This document shows positions 58,507 to 64,000 of a stretch of DNA of 64,000 bases, one piece after another. The notes beneath the pieces were generated by a model. That model was given only the letters and a program-made list of their open reading frames with translations, ran no database searches and had not been told where the DNA came from. The stretch is taken from positions 244,543 to 308,542 of the forward strand of contig MZZL01000395.1 of assembly GCA_002749535.1 (NCBI GenBank), in the 5' to 3' direction. The position numbers and the translations under genes were made by a program. Source of the DNA: Apophysomyces variabilis (lineage: Eukaryota; Mucoromycota; Mucoromycetes; Mucorales; Mucoraceae). Position 1 is the stretch's first letter. Each line of letters begins with the position of its first letter.

Positions 58507-61500
58507 ATGGACCTATTCTCCAACCTTGGCGCTAAGCGTCGCCTCAAGGCGAAGAATCGTCTATACAAACGAAATGGTGGTTCACTTTCAAAAGCGTCCA
58601 AACCTCCTTCTCTCCATGTGGCGATCCGTTCACGACCATCGCCACCACTACCTACAACCGAACGATCGCCCTCAGGAATCACGATCCCAAGTCCAGTCAA
58701 CCCAACGTATACCGATGCTTACTCTCCCACCGCCAACAGTAGCAATGGATCGGCTCAGGAATGGCATTCCACTGGTACGTAACGCGGAGTATGTGAACTT
58801 TTCACGGACCGGATTCTACCTTCAGTTTCCTTTTTTTCTTTTTTGGCGTAAACTGACTTTGTTTTTTATTTTTGTTGGCCATTACAGCCAATTCTTCTGC
58901 GTACAGTTTATATTCCGTCAGTACGGGTTTAAGTGGGACAAGCGATTCCAGCGCGCCATGGTCTCCCGTCTTTGGCAACAGCATGAACAACCGACCGTCC
59001 GATCAAGAAATTGAAGCACTTTTTGCAGATGCTGCGGTATGTGGCAATTCGTATTCAGATTCTTAAGTTCCCAATTTTCTTACTCGTGGTACTCAATTGT
59101 TTCAGAGTCGGCTTAACTTGAATCTGGGTGATGCCAGTCTCCGAGACTTACCGATCGACAAGAAATGGTGGATTTTGTGTAACGAGAACCAACTGACAAA
59201 ACTTGGATCAGCAACGAGCAGAAAACCTACACAGACCAAACTGCAGGAGAATGAAGCAAAATTATCACCAGAATACTATATCAATGCATTTCTGAAGACT
59301 GAGAAGAAACTGGTCACCTTGAAACTCGTCTCGGATTTAGCAGTACGGCTGAGAACTATGCCACTAAGGTAAAACGAAGCTACACTAGAAACCGGTGAAA
59401 TGTTTACATGGAAATGTATTACAGCTGGGTCCGACATTTTATTGAAGAACGCGGTATGCAGGTGATTGCTAACGAACTTGGCCGCATCAATCGAAAATTA
59501 GACAGGTGAATTAGAAAAAGAAAGACACAAAATTTGGAAGAAAGAAAGAAAGAAAACCCGAGAAAGTTTCTGGTCATTCATTAAATATTCATTGTCTTAG
59601 AAATCAACACGATTGCCAATTAGAACTTGAAATTATCAAATGTCTCAGGTCAATGTTTAATAATGTGGTATGTGTGATTCGCTTTCTTCTCTCTCACTTC
59701 AACAAAATGAATACGAGTACTGACCGGATTCCAAAGTATGGTATACAAGAAGCGTTGAGTAGTTCTCAATGCATTGACAACATGGCTGTTTCCCTGCTCT
59801 CTCCCTATATGCCTGCTCGACGATTGGCTTGCGACGCGTTGACTTTCATGTGTTATTGTGAACAACCTTTGGGGCATAAGATGGTTTTACAAGGGATGCA
59901 ATTGCTCAGAGAATACGGTGATGGATATGGTCACTTTGACGCGTGGATCAAATCACTGGAGAAAATGGTGGATGGCAGAGGAAAGATGGGATCGTTTGTT
60001 GGTGCTAGTAAAGACTTTAAGCAGATCGGGATGTCATCGAACCCAGACTCTCAATTGATGGAATACTCGGTAATGGACAAACGTTTTTTTTTGTTTGCTT
60101 CTGACAGCAACTAACTGATGATAGCGAACAGCTGGCTAATCTATTACTGATCAACGCGATTGTCGACCCCGATACCGTGGTAGATCAAGAAGCGCGTATG
60201 ACTTTGCGAAATCAATTATATCAGAGCGGGCTAGATCAGGTTTTGGAGAAAATCGGTTATCTAAATAATGAGGTGCTGAATCGCAAAATCGACGAATTTC
60301 GCGCGTCAGAGGAAGAAGATACAAGAGACATCTACGGCAGTTTAGTATTGAGCGATGTTAGAGACCCAACCGAAATTTTCGAAACGATTCTCTCATCGAT
60401 CAACGGCACCCGTGCTTACGATTTTTTGCAAAGTATTCTGCAACATCTATTATTGATACAATGCGATACAGAGAAAAAGTAATGAAAGTTCGGTGGAGAA
60501 TAATATCACTAACTCGAACATTTACAGAAACCGTTATTATCAATTAATTGAGTCGCTCGTTTCGCAAATTGTTCTTGACCGAAAAGGAGTACCAAATGAC
60601 TTTTCAAGTACCTATGGGATTACAGTGGGCGACCTGATATCCAAGTTTGCGGAGGAGGATGAATTAGAGCAAGCCTTAAGAGATGCTGAGGAAGCAAAGG
60701 AGAGAGAAGCACAAGCGCTGAAACGAGAGGCTGAACTAAGAAAACAAGTAGATCTCAAAGCCGGTAAGCTAATTTCTCTTTGTTCGCGAAAAATCTCTAG
60801 AAGATTTCTAATAGCTATGCTTACTTAATCGTTAGATGGGCTTGTGGGAGAACTCAAGTCCCAGAATGAAACGCTAGAACGCAGTCTAAAGGCTGCTGAT
60901 CAGACAATCAGCGTTCTGACACAACGGCTAGAGGATTTTGAGGCGGAACACCAAAACACCGTTGAAGCGATGGGTGCTCAGATTAAGCGATTGCAGGACA
61001 ATATTAGACAATTGACAGAATACGGCGGCCCAAGAACGGATAAATCGCTTCGTAGCCGAAGGCATAAAACTGAAGCAGACATTAAAATGTGGAACGTAAA
61101 GAATGCCAATTATGACCCGCATAAACGGACACTCTCGGTAACGTGGTACACGTACGCAAGATCTTCTTTTTTAGTTAATGTAGTACGTAGGTTGACTCTT
61201 TCGATGAGCCTATCTTCATTGCCCAGGCTCAAGGGTTATCTGTAAAATCCCTTAGTACAAAGATCGGTTCGAGGATGACGAGTTTTGTTAAACGCAACAA
61301 TCCTTCGAGTAAAAAGGAGAAGCAACTGTCCATGGAGGATGTCTCAAAGTCAATTACTGCTGATGCCAGTAGTGTCTCAAGCAAGAACACAAATACAACA
61401 AACGAGATAAGTGCATCTTCTATATCTTCCCAGCATGATCACGAGGGTGCGAAACAATCAAAAGAAGACGATCAAAAGAGTGACCATGGCACTATAGAAG

Positions 61501-64000
61501 GCACTAGTCATCTTGCAGAATCTTCCACAGATACATCTTGTCCTTCTAGTTTAGAACCATCCTTATCAAGCACAAAAGATACTTCAATCGACGACATGAG
61601 TCCACCATCAGCACCACCACTATCTCCCATTAATACAAGTTTCAGGGCTTTACCAGCACCAGCACCAGCTCCGCTACCGCCACCGCCACCGCCTCCTCCA
61701 CCTCCACCTCCACCACCATCCACTTCATCTCCTTCGAACTTGTCTTCTGTGGTTGTATACGACACCTCTAATGGAGTTTCTCCACCGGCACCTCCACCTC
61801 CACCTCCACCTCCACCTATACCTTCTATGTCAATGCCAAATGGAATTCCGCCGCCACCACCACCACCACCACTACCGGCCTCGTTAAGCTCTCCTATGCA
61901 CGGGGGTCCACCACCACCTCCAGCTCCACCACCACCTCCAGCTCCACCACCACCACCCGCTTCTTCAGGAACTGCAGCGTGCAGTTCTTCCGTTCTAACT
62001 TCTGGTCGGACACCTACTAGTCCTACCCCTGCTCCGCCAGTTGCTGGTGTTGTTGGATTCAAGCCAACTGTATTTCAACCAAAACAAAAGCTGAAGCAAG
62101 TTCAATGGGAAAAGATGAATTTTATGAATATCGATAAGACGGTCTGGAGTAATCAAGTGCAAAGCAAATTGGCTCCAAATGATGCATTTGAGCAGCCTGA
62201 AGGATTCTCTTTCGAATCTTCGCTTGAGTATCGACTCGCTAACGTTGGTGTATTTGACGACATCGAGAAATCGTTTGCTGCTAAGCCGGCGGTACAACTG
62301 AAAACGCGTCGTGCAAGAGAACGTGTTCATGTATTGGACGCCAAAAAAGCGTACAATTTGCGTAAGTTATGCAGAGTAAACCCAATGTGTGCGATTGATT
62401 CGATGGAATAGACATTTTTATCACGAATGTTACCAAAAAGATCCCTTTTAGTGAGATTGGTGCCCGAATTATCTCTATGGATCCATATTTTGATGACGAT
62501 CAAGTGCTGTTGAACATGCTGAAGTATTTGCCCACAGCGGAAGAAGTTGGTAAGCTGGCTTCGTATCGTACTGCTGCACCAGAAGAGTTGCTTGATCTAT
62601 CTCTACCCGATCAGTTTTGCCTTCAGGTACTTTATGCCCGTTTTGAATTTTTTGTAGCTCTGTATTGATGGCACTTTAGGTGATGAAAATTGATCATTTT
62701 AAAGAACGTATCGAATGTATGCTGTTTAAATCGATGTTCTGGGAAAAATACAGCGAAATCTCCAAGGTAAGGGAAAATATTCAATGGCTCTTTTTCTTTC
62801 TGTTAACGTCAAATGAATCTTAGCAAATGACTTGCGTGCTAGAAGCTTCCAGGACTTTGAAGCATGCCACCCATTTCAGAGAGTTACTGCAGGTAAAAAT
62901 GGAGTCTTCTGTTTGTAGTTTGCTTATTTTTGTTTTTTTTTCTGGCCATCAGCTTATTTTGGCCGTTGGTAATTTCCTAAATGGCAAAACCTATCGTGGC
63001 GGGGCATTCGGTGTCAGGATCGATAGTATTAACAAGGTAAAGACAACCTGCACGGCAGACTTCTATGTGCACTGTTGGCTAATTTGATGAGATTATATCA
63101 GCTGGTTGATACCAAGGGTGCCACCAGTTCGACAACACTTTTACATTTTCTGGTTGAAACAGTAGAAAAGAATTTTCCTTCCACAGCCCAGTTCCTTAGT
63201 GAGCTTAATCCATGTGGAGCAGCTGCCCGAGGTAGGAGAGAAAATATAGGTTGTTTAAGATATGATAACCAACAAGTGTTGTAATTCATGGTAGCTTCCA
63301 AATCGGAAATAACTAGTGAATTTCAGGAACTTCGGTCAGGATTGACAAAACTGGGACAAACCCTGGAAACATTCTGTATAGATCATGGAGAAAAGGGAGA
63401 GAAGAAGGATCAGAATGATCAATTTACAAAGATCATGCAAACATTTTACGAAGAAGCGTCTGAGAAATTTCAAGCGCTAGCCGAACTGCAACAAAATATG
63501 GAAGAATCTTATGAAAACACGGTTCGATATTACGGCGAGAATCCCGAAAAGATGGATCCTGATGAATTTTTTGCTATCTTCAAGAGGTTTACTTCCAGTT
63601 GGGATGTAAGGATCGGCAAAACAACGCCAAAGATGAATATAAGGGGGGGAGCAACAAAGGAGAAGAGCATGGATACATACTGATTCGGTCACAATTTCTA
63701 GAAATGTTTGTCCGATATACGTGAATCCAAGCAGAAACGAGAACGTCTTGAGAGACGTAACCGTATGCGAAATGGTGCTGTAGTATCGAAAGCAAAAGGG
63801 GTGGAAATTAGTCATTGTAAGCAAAAGAAAAGAAAGAAAGAAAAAGCAGTATGGGGCAATGTCGCTTATTATTTATTCCAGATACCAACAATGGTCAAGA
63901 TGAGGAGAAGGCGATTATGGATAGTTTATTAGAAAAGCTACGGAATGGCCAAATCGAGACGAAAGCCCGTAGACGTAGCGAACGAGGAAAACGACTTCGA
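58507..64000 (+). CDS. BNI1: diaphanous-related formin, Bni1/SepA type (C-terminus cut by window end)
   Basis: Rho-activated nucleator of actin cables at tips and septa. Eighteen exons: 58507-58774, 58888-59036, 59106-59368, 59425-59505, 59601-59667, 59737-60069, 60132-60478, 60528-60763, 60836-61137, 61227-62361, 62412-62626, 62680-62766, 62824-62892, 62953-63036, 63102-63231, 63295-63605, 63702-63816, 63882 on; 1437 codons so far, in phase to the end. GTPase-binding/FH3 region about residues 140-500 (LRDLPIDKKWWIL, YGIQEALSSSQCIDNMA), coiled coil about 515-680, serine-rich linker, FH1 with long polyproline runs about 830-935, FH2 about 960-1390 (QVQWEKMNF, AVGNFLNGKTYRGGAFGVRI, KLVDTKGATSSTTLLHFLVE), then the autoinhibitory DAD (MDSLLEKLRNGQ, basic RRRSERGKR). 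Only the last residues should be missing. Confidence 0.94.

Noticed and set aside
61508..62062. Glycine-rich minus-strand ORF
   Set aside because: Reverse reading of the proline codons of the formin FH1 domain.

Overview
The window is eukaryotic and fungal, most likely an early-diverging filamentous fungus of the Mucoromycota (Mucorales-like). The genes are split by many introns of about 50-120 nt with GT..AG (sometimes GC..AG) ends. The gene families are fungal: class V myosin, Bni1-type formin, Reg1-type PP1 subunit, GPI-type serine-rich protein. A LisH/poly-Q/WD40 co-regulator and a zinc-finger accessory family fit this lineage. Genus cannot be fixed from the sequence alone.

Layout. 1-31 kb is mostly ordinary housekeeping: a class V myosin heavy chain (1068-7040, +), a small cysteine-rich membrane protein (7687-8194, -), a Gyp5-type Rab-GAP (8954-11625, +) convergent with glutamate 5-kinase (11724-13169, -), a small GPI-type protein (13558-14073, +), a LisH-polyQ-WD40 transcriptional co-regulator (15765-20080, +), two small minus-strand ORFs (22473-22736 zinc-binding; 26465-26770 unknown) in long AT-rich spacers, a dead transposase (about 28.3-28.7 kb) and the mitochondrial enoyl reductase ETR1 (28855-30288, -). 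30-40 kb is gene-poor and holds a secreted beta-trefoil-like protein (34263-34742) and a split gene that joins C2H2 zinc fingers to a domain with a PD...ELK signature (37319-39311, -).

The accessory heart of the window is 40.2-51.7 kb. A 40-bp tandem satellite, each unit able to fold into a hairpin, was entered by a Ty3/gypsy-like LTR retrotransposon (LTRs 40321-40552 and 50307-50533, target duplication GTAAG). That element was in turn entered by a LINE-type non-LTR retrotransposon (40554-45672, 15-bp target duplication) exactly at the LTR/PPT junction. Both elements lie on the minus strand and both polymerase genes are broken. The LINE ORF1 is intact and carries an InsA-like zinc ribbon.

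52-64 kb returns to core genes: a doubtful small membrane protein (about 52.0-52.6 kb, -), a Reg1-type PP1 regulator (54283-55986, +) convergent with the CCR4-NOT subunit NOT2 (56314-58041, -), and a divergent Bni1/SepA-type formin (58507 to the window end, +, incomplete by a short C-terminus). Myosin V and the formin are both parts of actin-based polarised growth. The Rab-GAP fits the same secretory traffic. Splice sites were read by eye, and exon phases add up to whole codons in every core gene listed with exon coordinates.
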